64,000 bases of DNA from Caulobacter rhizosphaerae (GTDB lineage: Bacteria; Pseudomonadota; Alphaproteobacteria; Caulobacterales; Caulobacteraceae), in contig NZ_CP048815.1 in NCBI RefSeq assembly GCF_010977555.1, forward strand, positions 2,162,501-2,226,500. The letters run 5' to 3'. Under the pieces are notes generated by a model. It was not told where the DNA came from, did no database searches, and saw only the letters and a program-made list of their open reading frames with translations. Within the stretch, counting starts at the first letter, position 1. The number at the start of each line of letters is the position of its first letter. A program made the position numbers and the translations under genes. This document shows, piece after piece, positions 42,105-51,319 of this stretch.

Positions 42105-42204
42105 CGTCCTTCGAGGCTCGCCTGCGGCTCGCACCTCAGGATGAGGACGTCCTTGCACTGAATTCCTCATCCTGAGGCGCCCGCGCAGCGGGCCTCGAAG
42201 GACG
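42105..42204. repeat. Caulobacter-type intergenic inverted repeat, copy 1
   Basis: Outer arms are CGTCCTTCGAGGC (42105-42117) and its complement (42192-42204). Inner arms are CCTCAGGATGAGGA (42134-42147) and TCCTCATCCTGAGG (42164-42177). It begins 7 nt after the thiL stop, in the thiL orientation. The centre has GAATTC but no GANTC methylation site. Confidence 0.9.
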
Positions 42205-42256
42205 TACCGCGTCGCCGGTAGCAAAGCCTCAAGCCTTCTCGGCTAAAGGGACGGAG

Positions 42257-42787
42257 ATGATCCGTCCTTCGCCCGTCGCCCGCCGCGCGTTCCTGACCGC
42301 CTCGCTGGCCCTGCTGGCGACGCCGGCCCTGGCGCGTTCGGCCAAGAAGGAGAAGAAGGGCGGCAAGGAAGCCGAGGGCGAGGAAGCGCCCGATCCGGTG
42401 ATCAAGCTGCAGTCGATGGCCCTGCCGGTCATCGCCGGCGGCAAGCTGGTCAATTACGTCTTCGTGCAGATGACCGTCACCCTGAAGCCCGGCGTGCTGG
42501 TCACGATTTTCGAGGGCAAGGAGCCGCTGCTGCGCGACGCCATCGTCCGCGAGGCCCACAACAAGCCGTTCCTGCGTCCCGACAGCTATGTCGCTCTCGA
42601 CGAGGCCCGGCTGAAGGCCTCGGTGCTGCGCGAAGTCAACGGCCTGATCGGGCCGGGCAAGGTGGCGCTGGTGACCGTGGTCAAGCAGACGCCACGCAAC
42701 TTCGTCGCGCCGCCGGCCAAGCCCGGGACAACGGCCAAGCCGGCGCCCCGGCCCACGTCGGCCGGCGACTCCGATCTCGTCCCCTAG
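42257..42787 (+). CDS. Exported protein of unknown function with Tat-like signal
   Basis: The 176-residue product has an N-terminal signal with twin arginines (RPSPVARRAFLTASLALLAT, cleavage near ALA-RS). A highly charged linker follows (KKEKKGGKEAEGEEAPDP). The globular part contains KLQSMALPVIAGGKLVNYVF, VQMTVTLKPGVLVTIFEGKE and LLRDAIVREAHNKPF, somewhat reminiscent of FliL-type domains. The tail is Pro/Ala-rich. I do not assign a function. It is flanked by repeat copy 1 and a 250-bp gap before hppA that shows no gene. Confidence 0.75.
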   Translation: MIRPSPVARRAFLTASLALLATPALARSAKKEKKGGKEAEGEEAPDPVIKLQSMALPVIAGGKLVNYVFVQMTVTLKPGVLVTIFEGKEPLLRDAIVREAHNKPFLRPDSYVALDEARLKASVLREVNGLIGPGKVALVTVVKQTPRNFVAPPAKPGTTAKPAPRPTSAGDSDLVP

Positions 42788-43039
42788 CGTTCGCGCAAGC
42801 GCTCGAAGCCGCAGGCGCGGCCGAAAGCATGGCTGAACGCTGTTCCCGCAAGCGGTTGACACCCTGCGTCCATTTGGCACTGTCCATCCCTTGGCGCCGA
42901 CCCGGCGTCATCAGGGAGCATCGAGGGGCATGAGGCCATAGGCCCGCCCGTCGCGTGCGGCCGGGGGCGGTCTTTCCGATCGTGATCCTGTCGAGGCGGC
43001 GACCCCTCGTGATTGAAACGCGAAGAGGGCGACTGACCG

Positions 43040-45178
43040 ATGAGTTCTTGGCTTTATGTGGCCATAGGGGCCGGACTGCTGGCGGTGCTGTACGGCGCCG
43101 TGCAGACGGCGTCTCTGATGCGGGCTTCGCCCGGCAATGCGAAGATGCAGGAGATCGCCGCGGCGATCCAGGAAGGGGCCCAGGCCTATCTGAACCGCCA
43201 GTATACGACGATCGCCATCGTCGGCGTGGTGGTCATCGCCCTGCTGGGCTTCTTCTTCAAGTCGTGGGAACAGCCGGTGGGCTTCGCCCTGGGCGCGATC
43301 CTGTCGGGCGCGGCCGGCTTCGCGGGCATGCTGATCTCGGTCCGGGCCAATGTCCGCACCGCCCAGGCCTCGTCCGAGAGCCTGTCCAAGGGCCTGTCGA
43401 TGGCCTTCACCTCCGGCGCCGTGACCGGCATGCTGGTGGCGGGCTTCGCCCTGATCGGGGTGGCCGGCTATTTCGCCCTGCTGCTGTCCATGGGCCATGA
43501 GGGCACCGACCGGGTGGTCGTCGACTCGCTGGTCTCCCTGGGCTTCGGCGCCTCGCTGATCTCGATCTTCGCCCGCCTTGGCGGCGGCATCTTCACCAAG
43601 GGCGCCGACGTCGGCGGCGACCTGGTCGGCAAGGTCGAGGCCGGCATTCCGGAAGACGACCCCCGCAACGCCGCGACCATCGCCGACAATGTGGGCGACA
43701 ATGTCGGCGACTGCGCCGGCATGGCCGCCGACCTGTTCGAGACCTATGCGGTGACCACGGTCGCGACCATGGTGCTGGCCGCGATCTTCTTCGGCGGGAC
43801 CGAGGTGGTGTCGTCGATGATGCTGCTGCCGCTGGCCATCTGCGCGGTCTGCATCGTCACCTCGATCATCGGCTCGTTCGCCGTGCGCCTAGGCAAGAAG
43901 CAGAACATCATGGGCGCCCTCTACCAGGGCCTGATCGTCACCGGCGTGCTGTCGATCCCGGCGGTCTGGTACGTGATCCACCAGCTGGTCCCGATCTCGA
44001 TCGAGTTGGACGGCCGGATGTTCACCGCCGACAACCTGTTCTACTGCGGTCTGGTCGGTCTGGCCGTCACCGCCGCCATCGTGGTGATCACCGAATACTA
44101 CACCGGCACCAACTTCCGCCCGGTCAAGTCGGTGGCCCAGGCCAGCGTCTCCGGCCACGGCACCAACGTGATCCAGGGCCTGGCCATGTCGCTGGAGTCT
44201 ACGGCCCTGCCGGCTTTGACGATCATCGTCGGCATCCTGGTGACCTACAACCTGGCGGGCCTGTTCGGCATCGCCATCGCCACCACCACCATGCTGTCCC
44301 TGGCCGGCTTCATCGTCGCCCTGGACGCTTTCGGCCCGGTCACCGACAACGCCGGCGGCATCGCGGAAATGGCCGGTCTGCCGCCCGAAGTCCGCGTCAC
44401 CACCGACGCCCTGGACGCGGTGGGCAACACCACCAAGGCCGTCACCAAGGGCTACGCCATCGGTTCGGCCGGCCTGGGCGCCCTGGTGCTGTTCGCCGCC
44501 TATACCGAGGACCTGAAGTTCTTTTCGGACAACGCCGCGCCGGGCAGCTTCTTCGACGGCATGGGCGCGGTGACCTTCGACCTCTCCAACCCCTATGTGG
44601 TGGTCGGCCTGCTGTTCGGGGGGCTGCTGCCCTTCCTGTTCGGCGGCATGTCGATGACCGCCGTGGGCCGGGCGGCCGAGTCGGTGGTGGCCGAGGTGCG
44701 CCGCCAGTTCCGCGAGAACCCGGGCATCATGACCTACGAGGTCAAGCCCGAGTACGGCAAGGCGGTCGACATCCTGACCAAGGCGGCGATCCGCGAGATG
44801 ATCGTGCCCTCGCTGCTGCCGGTGGTTTCGCCGGTGGTGCTGTTCTTCGTGATCCAGGCCATCGCCGGCAAGGTCGACGCGTTCGCCGCGCTCGGCGCCA
44901 TGCTGATGGGCGTGATCGTCACCGGCCTGTTCGTCGCCATTTCGATGACCAGCGGGGGCGGGGCCTGGGACAACGCCAAGAAGGTGATCGAGGAAGGTTT
45001 CACCGACAAGGACGGCGTGCTGCATCAGAAGGGCGGCGACACCCATAAGGCGGCGGTCACCGGCGACACCGTCGGCGACCCCTACAAGGACACCTCGGGT
45101 CCCGCCGTGAACCCGATGATCAAGATCACCAACATCGTGGCCCTGCTGCTTCTCGCGGTCCTGGCCCACGGCGTCTGA
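43040..45178 (+). CDS. hppA: Membrane-bound proton-pumping pyrophosphatase (K+-independent type)
   Basis: HppA couples hydrolysis of pyrophosphate to ion export across the inner membrane. The 712-residue, about 16-helix protein has the PPi-binding sequences [20 protein letters not shown] near residue 181, [36 protein letters not shown] and [12 protein letters not shown]. The diagnostic position reads [14 protein letters not shown]. The lysine after GNTT marks the potassium-independent H+-pumping class, where K+-dependent enzymes have Ala. A terminator at 45317 and repeat copy 2 follow. Confidence 0.97.
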   Translation: MSSWLYVAIGAGLLAVLYGAVQTASLMRASPGNAKMQEIAAAIQEGAQAYLNRQYTTIAIVGVVVIALLGFFFKSWEQPVGFALGAILSGAAGFAGMLISVRANVRTAQASSESLSKGLSMAFTSGAVTGMLVAGFALIGVAGYFALLLSMGHEGTDRVVVDSLVSLGFGASLISIFARLGGGIFTKGADVGGDLVGKVEAGIPEDDPRNAATIADNVGDNVGDCAGMAADLFETYAVTTVATMVLAAIFFGGTEVVSSMMLLPLAICAVCIVTSIIGSFAVRLGKKQNIMGALYQGLIVTGVLSIPAVWYVIHQLVPISIELDGRMFTADNLFYCGLVGLAVTAAIVVITEYYTGTNFRPVKSVAQASVSGHGTNVIQGLAMSLESTALPALTIIVGILVTYNLAGLFGIAIATTTMLSLAGFIVALDAFGPVTDNAGGIAEMAGLPPEVRVTTDALDAVGNTTKAVTKGYAIGSAGLGALVLFAAYTEDLKFFSDNAAPGSFFDGMGAVTFDLSNPYVVVGLLFGGLLPFLFGGMSMTAVGRAAESVVAEVRRQFRENPGIMTYEVKPEYGKAVDILTKAAIREMIVPSLLPVVSPVVLFFVIQAIAGKVDAFAALGAMLMGVIVTGLFVAISMTSGGGAWDNAKKVIEEGFTDKDGVLHQKGGDTHKAAVTGDTVGDPYKDTSGPAVNPMIKITNIVALLLLAVLAHGV

Positions 45179-45189
45179 TGAAAGCCGTG

Positions 45190-45288
45190 CGTCCTTCGAG
45201 GCTTTGCTTCGCTACGCACCTCAGGATGAGGAAGTCAGCAAGATGTTCCTCATCCTGAGGCGACCGCGAACGCGGGCCTCGAAGGACG
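45190..45288. repeat. Caulobacter-type intergenic inverted repeat, copy 2
   Basis: The same outer arms, CGTCCTTCGAGGC (45190-45202) and GCCTCGAAGGACG (45276-45288), and the same inner CCTCAGGATGAGGA pair are present. It begins 11 nt after the hppA stop in the hppA orientation and precedes the terminator at 45317. Confidence 0.9.
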
Positions 45289-45316
45289 CAATGCGCTAGA
45301 CGACTCTGACATGACG

Positions 45317-45347
45317 ACGCCCCGGAGGTTTCCCTCCGGGGCGTTTT
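45317..45347 (+). terminator. Intrinsic terminator after hppA
   Basis: ACGCCCCGGAGG pairs perfectly with CCTCCGGGGCGT around a TTTC loop and is followed by TTT. It ends the hppA transcript beyond repeat copy 2. The stem symmetry would allow it to work also for the convergent gene at 45371. Confidence 0.85.
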
Positions 45348-45370
45348 CCGTTGTGGGCGCGGCGCCAGGC

Positions 45371-45712
45371 TTAGCTGCGGCGACGGTCGTGGCGGTAGTC
45401 CTGGCGGTCGTGGCGCTCGATCCGAACCTGGCGGCTCAGGCGATCGAAGCGGGCGTCCAGGTCGGCGCGCTCGCGCATCGACAGGCCGTTGGACCGGCGA
45501 TAGCTAGCCTCCAGGCGGCTGAGCGAGCGGAACTCGCCGCGCAGGCGCAGGGCTTCCGAACGGGTCAGCGAGCCGTTGCGGACGCCCTGGTCGATCCGGT
45601 GCTCCAGATTGGCCTGGCGCTGGTTGATGGTCTGCCACGGCGCGGCCTGGGCGGCCAGCGGGGCGGCGGCGACGGCGGCCAGGGCGGCCAGGGCGAGAAG
45701 AGTGCGCTTCAT
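45371..45712 (-). CDS. Small secreted basic helical protein of unknown function
   Basis: The 113-residue product has a signal peptide (MKRTLLALAALAAVAAAPLA, cleavage after AQA). The mature part is helical and rich in Arg/Asp/Leu: NQRQANLEHRIDQGVRNGSL, TRSEALRLRGEFRSLSRLEA, SMRERADLDARFDRLSRQVR. It ends in a very basic RHDRQDYRHDRRRS. The same plan occurs in several alphaproteobacterial periplasmic proteins that I know only as hypothetical. It converges on hppA and shares the terminator region. Confidence 0.75.
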   Translation of the reverse strand: MKRTLLALAALAAVAAAPLAAQAAPWQTINQRQANLEHRIDQGVRNGSLTRSEALRLRGEFRSLSRLEASYRRSNGLSMRERADLDARFDRLSRQVRIERHDRQDYRHDRRRS

Positions 45713-45902
45713 GATCTTGTCTCCGACGATGTCCTGTCGGGCGCTTGGCGCGTCCGATCGAGGCCATAAGATCCGGTTCCGGCTGAACGTTCCCAGAGCG
45801 CGTCGTTATCTGGCGTTCATGCGGCGGCGGTGAACGGAACGCGGCCATGGCCGTTGTCTGGGCAGGCCGAGCTGACGGTCAGGGTGGGGGAGACGACGAC
45901 GC

Positions 45903-47687
45903 GTGACGCTGCAGCAGGGACTGTCCTTCGGCCTGATCGGCGCGACGGTGTTGTGCTTCATCTGGGGGCGCTGGCGTTACGACCTGATCGCGCTGGGCGC
46001 CCTGGCCCTGGGCGTGGTGTGCGGGCTGATCCCGATCAAGTCGGCGTTCAGCGGCTTTTCCAACGACATCGTGGTGATCATCGCCAGCGCCCTGGTGCTC
46101 AGCGCCGCCATCTCGCGCTCGGGTCTGGTCGACAGCCTGATGGCTCCGTTGTTGCCCCACCTGAAGGACGAGCGCACCCAGGTTCCGGTGCTGTCGACCG
46201 CCACGACGGTGCTGTCGATGGTCACCAAGAATGTCGGGGCCCTGGCGCTGATGATGCCGTCGGCCCTCCGCATCGCCCGCAACACCGGGGTGTCGCCGGG
46301 GCGGCTGCTGATGCCGATGTCGTTCGGTTCGCTGGTCGGCGGCTTGGCCGTGCTGGTCGGCACCTCGCCCAACATCATCGTCTCGGAGGTGCGGCGCGAG
46401 GCGCTGGGCAAGCCCTTCGCCATGTTCGACTTCATGCCGGTGGGCGGAACCCTGTCGGTGCTGGCGATCGCCTACCTGGCCTTCGCCTATCGCCTGCTGC
46501 CCAGGAGCCGGGCGGCGGCCATCGACATCGATGCGGCCCTGGCGGCCAACGCCTATGTCACCGAGGTGGAGGTCCCGGAGGGCTGGACGTTCGGACGCTG
46601 CCGGATCGCCGACCTGCAGAAGGCGGCGGGGGAGGCGGTGGTCGTCGTGGCCCTGCTGCGCGGTCGTCGGCGCATCGCCTCGCCGCATCCCAACCGCAAG
46701 CTCCTGCCCGGCGACGTCCTGCTGCTGGAAGGCCAGCAGCAGGAGCTGAACGAACTGATCGTCAAGGCCAGGCTGAAGCTCAGCGACGCCGACCGGCCGG
46801 TGGTCATGGAGGCGCCGACCGACGAGGTGCGGGTGGTCGAGGCGGTGATCGGCGCGGAGTCCGACCTGATCGGCCAGACCGCCAAGGGCTTGAGCCTGAA
46901 CGACACCTACGGCGTCAACCTGCTGGGCGTCAGTCGGGCGGGCTACCGCATGGCCGGCCGCCTGGCGACCGTGCGGATGAAGGCCGGCGACATCCTGGTG
47001 CTGCAGGGCGCCGAACAGCTGCTGCCGGCGGCGCTGCAGGCCCTGGGCTGTCTGCCGCTGGCCGAGCGCGAGGTGCGGCTGGGGGGCTTTCGCCACGCCC
47101 TGCTGCCGACCGCCATCCTGGCCGCGGCCATGCTGCTGGTGGCGTTCGGCGTCCTGCCGGTGGCCGGCGGCTTCTTCGCGGCGGCCGTCGTGGTGGTGGC
47201 CACGGGCGCTCTGCGGATGCGCGAGGCCTATGCGGCCCTGGACGCCCCGGTGCTGGTGCTGGTGGCGGCCCTGATCCCGGTCAGCGACACGGTCCAGGCC
47301 AGCGGCGGCACCGACCTGATCGCCGGCTGGCTGTCGGGCGCGTTCCACGGCCTGCCCCCATTGCTGACCCTGACGGCGATGATGGCGGTGGCGATGGCGG
47401 CGACGCCGTTCCTGAACAACGCCGCCACGGTGCTGATCGTCGCCCCGATCGGGCTGGGCCTGGCCAAGCACCTGGGCCTGAGCCCCGACCCGTTTCTGAT
47501 GGCCGTGGCGGTGGGGGCGGGCTGCGACTTCCTCACCCCGGTCGGCCACCAGTGCAACACCCTGGTGCTGGGGCCGGGCGGCTACCGGTTCGGCGACTAC
47601 GCCCGGCTGGGCGCGCCGCTCACCGTATTGATCCTGGTCGTGGCCCCCAGCCTGATCGCCCTGGTCTGGCCGTTCGCCGGCCGCTGA
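45903..47687 (+). CDS. SLC13/DASS-family permease with TrkA-C (RCK_C) domains
   Basis: The 594-residue inner-membrane transporter has two halves of about five to six helices each, around a cytoplasmic insert. The first half has SFGLIGATVLCFIWGRWRYD and the SNT-type hairpin VLVGTSPNIIV. The second half ends with the matching ATPFLNNAATVLIVAPI and FLTPVGHQCNTLVLGPGGY. Between them (residues about 215-385) lie two TrkA-C modules (RRRIASPHPNRKLLPGDVLL, AGYRMAGRLATVRMKAGDIL) that bind regulatory ligands. Relatives carry sulfate, dicarboxylates or are uncharacterised. GTG start at 45903. It converges on the response regulator gene. Confidence 0.9.
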   Translation: MTLQQGLSFGLIGATVLCFIWGRWRYDLIALGALALGVVCGLIPIKSAFSGFSNDIVVIIASALVLSAAISRSGLVDSLMAPLLPHLKDERTQVPVLSTATTVLSMVTKNVGALALMMPSALRIARNTGVSPGRLLMPMSFGSLVGGLAVLVGTSPNIIVSEVRREALGKPFAMFDFMPVGGTLSVLAIAYLAFAYRLLPRSRAAAIDIDAALAANAYVTEVEVPEGWTFGRCRIADLQKAAGEAVVVVALLRGRRRIASPHPNRKLLPGDVLLLEGQQQELNELIVKARLKLSDADRPVVMEAPTDEVRVVEAVIGAESDLIGQTAKGLSLNDTYGVNLLGVSRAGYRMAGRLATVRMKAGDILVLQGAEQLLPAALQALGCLPLAEREVRLGGFRHALLPTAILAAAMLLVAFGVLPVAGGFFAAAVVVVATGALRMREAYAALDAPVLVLVAALIPVSDTVQASGGTDLIAGWLSGAFHGLPPLLTLTAMMAVAMAATPFLNNAATVLIVAPIGLGLAKHLGLSPDPFLMAVAVGAGCDFLTPVGHQCNTLVLGPGGYRFGDYARLGAPLTVLILVVAPSLIALVWPFAGR

Positions 47688-47699
47688 GCGGGGCGATGG

Positions 47700-48272
47700 T
47701 CAGTACACGTCTTCCGGATCGAGAACCGGCTCGGGATCGGTCCGGCCATAGGCGTCGGCGAAGGCCGGAAAGTCGGCTGTCGGGGCCACGCCGCGCCGTT
47801 CCTGGCCGACATAGTCGTGGTCGATCCTGCGCCGACGGCAGGGACCGAAATAGGCGCCGGCCCGGACGAAGTCGCGCGGGTTGTTGATCACCTCGTTGAC
47901 CCGGTGCAGCACGCCCCGCGCGGTCAGCGGCTTGGCCAGGAACTCGGTGACCCCGGCCATGCGCGCCTCGTCCAGGCTGGCGCGGGTGGCGTGACCGGTG
48001 ACCATGATGATCGGCGTGTACGGATTGGCGCTGGCGGGCGAGGTGCGCACCCAGCGGATGAAGGCCAGGCCGTCGACCGGCTGCATCATCAGGTCGGTGA
48101 AGATGATATCGACTTCGCGCTCGGTGACGGCCTTCAGGGCCTCGACGCCGTCGCAGGCCTCCAGGATCTTGCGCACGCCCAGCGACTTGAGGACCGTGGC
48201 GATGATCTCGCGCATCGGCGCGTTGTCGTCGATGATGAGCACCGTCAACGGGCGCAGGTCAGGCGCGCTCAA
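47700..48272 (-). CDS. CheY-like response regulator with a short C-terminal tail
   Basis: The 190-residue protein has one receiver domain: VLIIDDNAPMREIIATVL for the acidic pocket, phospho-acceptor Asp in VDIIFTDLMMQPVDGLAFI near residue 57, Thr in IIMVTGHATRAS, and Lys in FLAKPLTARGV. The tail includes NNPRDFVRAGAYFGPCRRRR, a basic stretch common in a family of alphaproteobacterial single-domain regulators. There is no output domain. The TTG at 48272 with GGGGGAAG before it is the only start that keeps the acidic pocket. The kinase partner is unknown. Confidence 0.88.
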   Translation of the reverse strand: MSAPDLRPLTVLIIDDNAPMREIIATVLKSLGVRKILEACDGVEALKAVTEREVDIIFTDLMMQPVDGLAFIRWVRTSPASANPYTPIIMVTGHATRASLDEARMAGVTEFLAKPLTARGVLHRVNEVINNPRDFVRAGAYFGPCRRRRIDHDYVGQERRGVAPTADFPAFADAYGRTDPEPVLDPEDVY

Positions 48273-48434
48273 GATCTTCCCCCGGGGCGAGGGTCGCGGC
48301 GCGGCGACAGCCGTGGCGACCTTGCGCCCGGAGGATGGGGCGAGCGTCGTTGAGAAAACGTTGATACCGCGAAAAAATGTCGCAGAAAATCAGGTGGTTG
48401 TTCTTAACGGATTGCAGCGCGAGGACCGTCGGTC

Positions 48435-48923
48435 CTAGCGGCGGTCCTGCGGGCGGTTGCCTGGAACGTCCTGGTCGTCCTGGGGTAGCATGCCGCCGCG
48501 GCCGACGTTGCCCAGCAGCTGTTCGAGGATGGTCATCTCGCGGCCGCGGGTCGGGGTCTCATGGCCGTTATAGGCGATGACCTTGCCATCCTTCAGGGTG
48601 TAGGTGTCGACCGAGGCGACCTTTTCGTCGGCCGGGTTGAACTTGATCGCCACCACGTCGCGCTTGATCACCCGCGGCTTGTAGAAGGCCACGCGGTCGG
48701 TGGTCTGCGAAATGTAGTACCAGGCGTTCTGGTCGAAGGTCGAGGTGGCCGAGGGCGAGCCCAGCTTTTCGGTCACGGTCGACTTGCTGTCCTCGCCGAT
48801 CTTCATGTCGGCGGGCTTGGCTTCGATGGCCTGGAAGCCCGAATAGCTCGTCAGCGGCGTACAGCCTCCGGCGACGGCGGCGAGGCCGATGACGGCGGCG
48901 GCGAAAACGGCGGGACGAGACAT
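48435..48923 (-). CDS. bamE: Outer membrane protein assembly factor BamE (SmpA/OmlA)
   Basis: BamE is a lipoprotein of the BAM complex that inserts barrels into the outer membrane. The 162-residue product has a lipobox (LAAVAGGC near residue 21) and the SmpA/OmlA core: IGEDSKSTVTEKLGSPSATS, TFDQNAWYYISQ, RVIKRDVVAIKFNPADEKVA and SVDTYTLKDGK. The tail contains EMTILEQLLGNVGRGGMLPQ, an extension typical of alphaproteobacterial members. It is divergent from the bc1 chaperone gene. Confidence 0.93.
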   Translation of the reverse strand: MSRPAVFAAAVIGLAAVAGGCTPLTSYSGFQAIEAKPADMKIGEDSKSTVTEKLGSPSATSTFDQNAWYYISQTTDRVAFYKPRVIKRDVVAIKFNPADEKVASVDTYTLKDGKVIAYNGHETPTRGREMTILEQLLGNVGRGGMLPQDDQDVPGNRPQDRR

Positions 48924-49044
48924 TGAGGCTCCGGAACCTTGAGCAGGCTGACTTTGACCTATCGCCCGCGCGGGCTTAGTTCAATGGTCCGCGTGGATCG
49001 AACGGCTAACTACTTCCGCGTCGCGGCGAAATCGAGGCCAAGTG

Positions 49045-49575
49045 ATGTTTCTGGACCGGCTGCTCAAACCCAGGCCCGCCAAGGCGGCGGGGGGTAAACT
49101 CTATGCCTCGGCGGTGGCCCAGGCCCGTTCGCCGGCGTTCTACGCCCGGATGGGAGTGAACGACTCGATGGAAGGGCGGTTCGAGCTGTTCACCCTGCAT
49201 GTGGCCCTGCTGCTGGAACGACTGAAGGGGCAGGGCGAGTCGGCGGCCGAGGTTTCGCAGGAGACTTTCAACGCCTATACTCGCGGCCTGGACGACGCCT
49301 TCCGCGAGATCGGCGTCTCCGACACCGCCGTCGGCAAGAAGATGAAGAAGCTGGTCGGCGCCGCCTATGGCCGCCTCAAGGCGTTCGACGAGGCCGCCAA
49401 GGCCTTGCCCGACAGCTCGGTGCTGAGCGCCGCCCTGGCCCGTACGGCCTTCGAGGAGCGCGGCGAGGGCGACCTGACGGGCCTGACCGACTATGTGGTC
49501 GCCGCGCGCGACCAACTGGCGGCCCAGCCGCTGGAGACCCTGCTGCAAGGAGAGGCCCAATGGCCGAAGGCGTGA
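49045..49575 (+). CDS. Ubiquinol-cytochrome c chaperone (CBP3/UQCC1-like)
   Basis: The 176-residue helical protein matches the bacterial CBP3-like family that assists assembly of cytochrome b into the bc1 complex. Recognisable blocks are ASAVAQARSPAFYARMGVND, SMEGRFELFTLHVALLLERL, NAYTRGLDDAFREIGVSDTA and VGKKMKKLVGAAYGRL. The start is taken at ATG 49045; a GTG one codon upstream (49042) is also possible. Its last 16 nt overlap the DUF177 gene, so the two are coupled. Confidence 0.9.
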   Translation: MFLDRLLKPRPAKAAGGKLYASAVAQARSPAFYARMGVNDSMEGRFELFTLHVALLLERLKGQGESAAEVSQETFNAYTRGLDDAFREIGVSDTAVGKKMKKLVGAAYGRLKAFDEAAKALPDSSVLSAALARTAFEERGEGDLTGLTDYVVAARDQLAAQPLETLLQGEAQWPKA

Positions 49576-50117
49576 TCGATCCCTGGCCCAGCGTGGTCGC
49601 CCTGGGGCGGGTCAGCCGCGGCGGCGTCGACCTGCGCTTCGAGCCGGACGAGGGCGCGCGCCGCGAGATCGCCAGGACCCTGGGCCTGGTGGCGCTGGAG
49701 TCGCTGACGGCCGAGATCTTCCTGCGGCCGTGGATGGACGGCGCCGAGGTTTCCGGCCTGATCCGCGCCCGGGTGACCCAGGTGTGCGGCGTCTCGGCCG
49801 ACGAGTTCGAGGAGCCCATCGAATCGCGGTTCAGCGTCCACGTCCTGCCGGCCGACAGCGAATACGCGCCCCAGGACGAGGAAAGCGGCGGCGAACTGGG
49901 CATCGATCCGGACGGCGACGATCCGCCCGACGTGCTGGAGGGCGAGACCATCGACGTCTCCGGCTACGTCATCGAGCACCTGGCCCTGGAGCTGGATCCG
50001 TTCCCGCGCAAGCCGGGGGCGGTCTTTCAGCCGCCGGCCGAGCCCGTGGACCTTTCGCCGTTCGCCGCGTTGAAAAAGCTGAAGAGCGACCCCAACGCCG
50101 GGGGAGAAGGAGCCTGA
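49560..50117 (+). CDS. YceD/DUF177 family protein
   Basis: The 185-residue protein is of the DUF177 type, which is genetically tied to 23S rRNA metabolism and usually sits in front of rpmF-plsX-fabH. It has VALGRVSRGGVDLRFEPDEG, LGLVALESLTAEIFLRPWMD, ARVTQVCGVSADEFEEPIES and YVIEHLALELDPFPRKPGAV. Two cysteines typical of some homologues are reduced to one. Here the following gene is plsX with no rpmF (ribosomal L32) between, unlike the arrangement in many bacteria. It overlaps the upstream chaperone gene. Confidence 0.9.
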   Translation: MAEGVIDPWPSVVALGRVSRGGVDLRFEPDEGARREIARTLGLVALESLTAEIFLRPWMDGAEVSGLIRARVTQVCGVSADEFEEPIESRFSVHVLPADSEYAPQDEESGGELGIDPDGDDPPDVLEGETIDVSGYVIEHLALELDPFPRKPGAVFQPPAEPVDLSPFAALKKLKSDPNAGGEGA

Positions 50118-50227
50118 AATGGCCGAGTCCTTCCGCTTGCGTGATATTTTCGCGGCTGTATCGTCCCGCCGCCTTGCCATCACCCTTGAAAGGGGCGGTG
50201 CGCCGCTACAGGAGCCGATAGCGCCTC

Positions 50228-51319
50228 GTGCCTAACCCCGTAGTCATTTCGATCGACGCCATGGGCGGGGATCACGGTCCTTCCGTGATCGTGCCCGCCG
50301 TGGCGTTGGCGGCCAAGAGCCTGCCCGACGTCCGCTTCCTGCTGCACGGCGACGAAGCCCAGCTGAACGCCCAGCTGGCCAAGTGCCCGGACGCCCGGAC
50401 CGTCAGCGAGGTGCGCCACACCGACAAGGCCATCTCGATGGAGGAGAAGCCCGCCCAGGCCATGCGCCGGGGCAAGGGCACCAGCCTGTGGAACGCGGTC
50501 GAAGCGATCCGCGCGGGAGAGGCCGCCGCCTGCGTCTCGGCCGGCAACACCGGCGCCCTGATGGCGATCTCCAAGCTGATCCTGCGCATGGGCGCCAATC
50601 TGGAGCGCCCGGCCATCGTGGCCAGCTGGCCGACGATGCAGGGCGTCTCGGCGGTGCTGGACGTCGGCGCCAATGTCGAGAGCGACGCCAAGCAGCTGAT
50701 CGAGTTCGCGATCATGGGCGCGGCCTTCCACCACGCGGTGCACGGGTCGGAGCGGCCGACCGTGGGCCTGCTCAATGTCGGCTCCGAGGACCAGAAGGGC
50801 CATGAGGAGGTGCGCGAGGCGCACGCCATCCTCAAGGAAACCAAGCTGGACTTCGACTATCGCGGCTTCGTCGAAGGCACCGACATCGCCAAGGGCACGG
50901 TCGACGTGGTCGTCACTGATGGCTTCACCGGCAATGTCGCCCTGAAGACCGCCGAGGGCCTGGCCCGGTTCTTCGGGGCCGAGATCAAGGCCACCCTGAC
51001 GTCCGGCCCGCTGGCCATGCTGGGGGCGCTCATCGCCTCGGGCGCGCTGAAGAAGATGCGCCGGCGCCTGGATCCCGGCCGCGTCAACGGCGGCCCGCTG
51101 CTGGGCCTGAACGGCATCGTGGTCAAGAGCCATGGCGGGGCCGACGCCCTGGGCTACGCCTCGGCCATCCGCGTGGCGGTCGACCTGGCGCGCAGCGACT
51201 TCTCGGCCGAGATCGAACGCAATCTGAAACGTCTGACCGAAACCAGCCTCAAAGCCGGTGCAGAAGAGGAAAAGGCTGGAGGCGTGTCGGGCGCCGAAGG
51301 CCAGGGAGCTTCCGAGTGA
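50228..51319 (+). CDS. plsX: Phosphate acyltransferase PlsX
   Basis: PlsX makes acyl-phosphate from acyl-ACP for phospholipid synthesis by PlsY. The 363-residue protein starts at GTG 50228 with VVISIDAMGGDHGPSVIVPA. It has KGTSLWNAVEAIRAGEAAAC, VSAGNTGALMAISKLILRMG, LLNVGSEDQKGHEEVREAH and VVVTDGFTGNVALKTAEGLA. The C-terminus is an Ala/Glu/Gly-rich tail of about 25 residues. Its stop overlaps the GTG of fabH (GTGA). The 110 bp before it hold no rpmF gene. Confidence 0.97.
   Translation: MPNPVVISIDAMGGDHGPSVIVPAVALAAKSLPDVRFLLHGDEAQLNAQLAKCPDARTVSEVRHTDKAISMEEKPAQAMRRGKGTSLWNAVEAIRAGEAAACVSAGNTGALMAISKLILRMGANLERPAIVASWPTMQGVSAVLDVGANVESDAKQLIEFAIMGAAFHHAVHGSERPTVGLLNVGSEDQKGHEEVREAHAILKETKLDFDYRGFVEGTDIAKGTVDVVVTDGFTGNVALKTAEGLARFFGAEIKATLTSGPLAMLGALIASGALKKMRRRLDPGRVNGGPLLGLNGIVVKSHGGADALGYASAIRVAVDLARSDFSAEIERNLKRLTETSLKAGAEEEKAGGVSGAEGQGASE

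Noticed and set aside
43889..45169. 426-codon open frame antisense to hppA
   Set aside because: Composition rich in His/Gln/Asp/Gly typical of antisense shadows; hppA is complete on the plus strand.
45830..47887. 685-codon open frame in another plus-strand frame over the SLC13 permease
   Set aside because: Arg/Gly/Ala-rich out-of-frame shadow; the permease frame has transmembrane segments and TrkA-C motifs.
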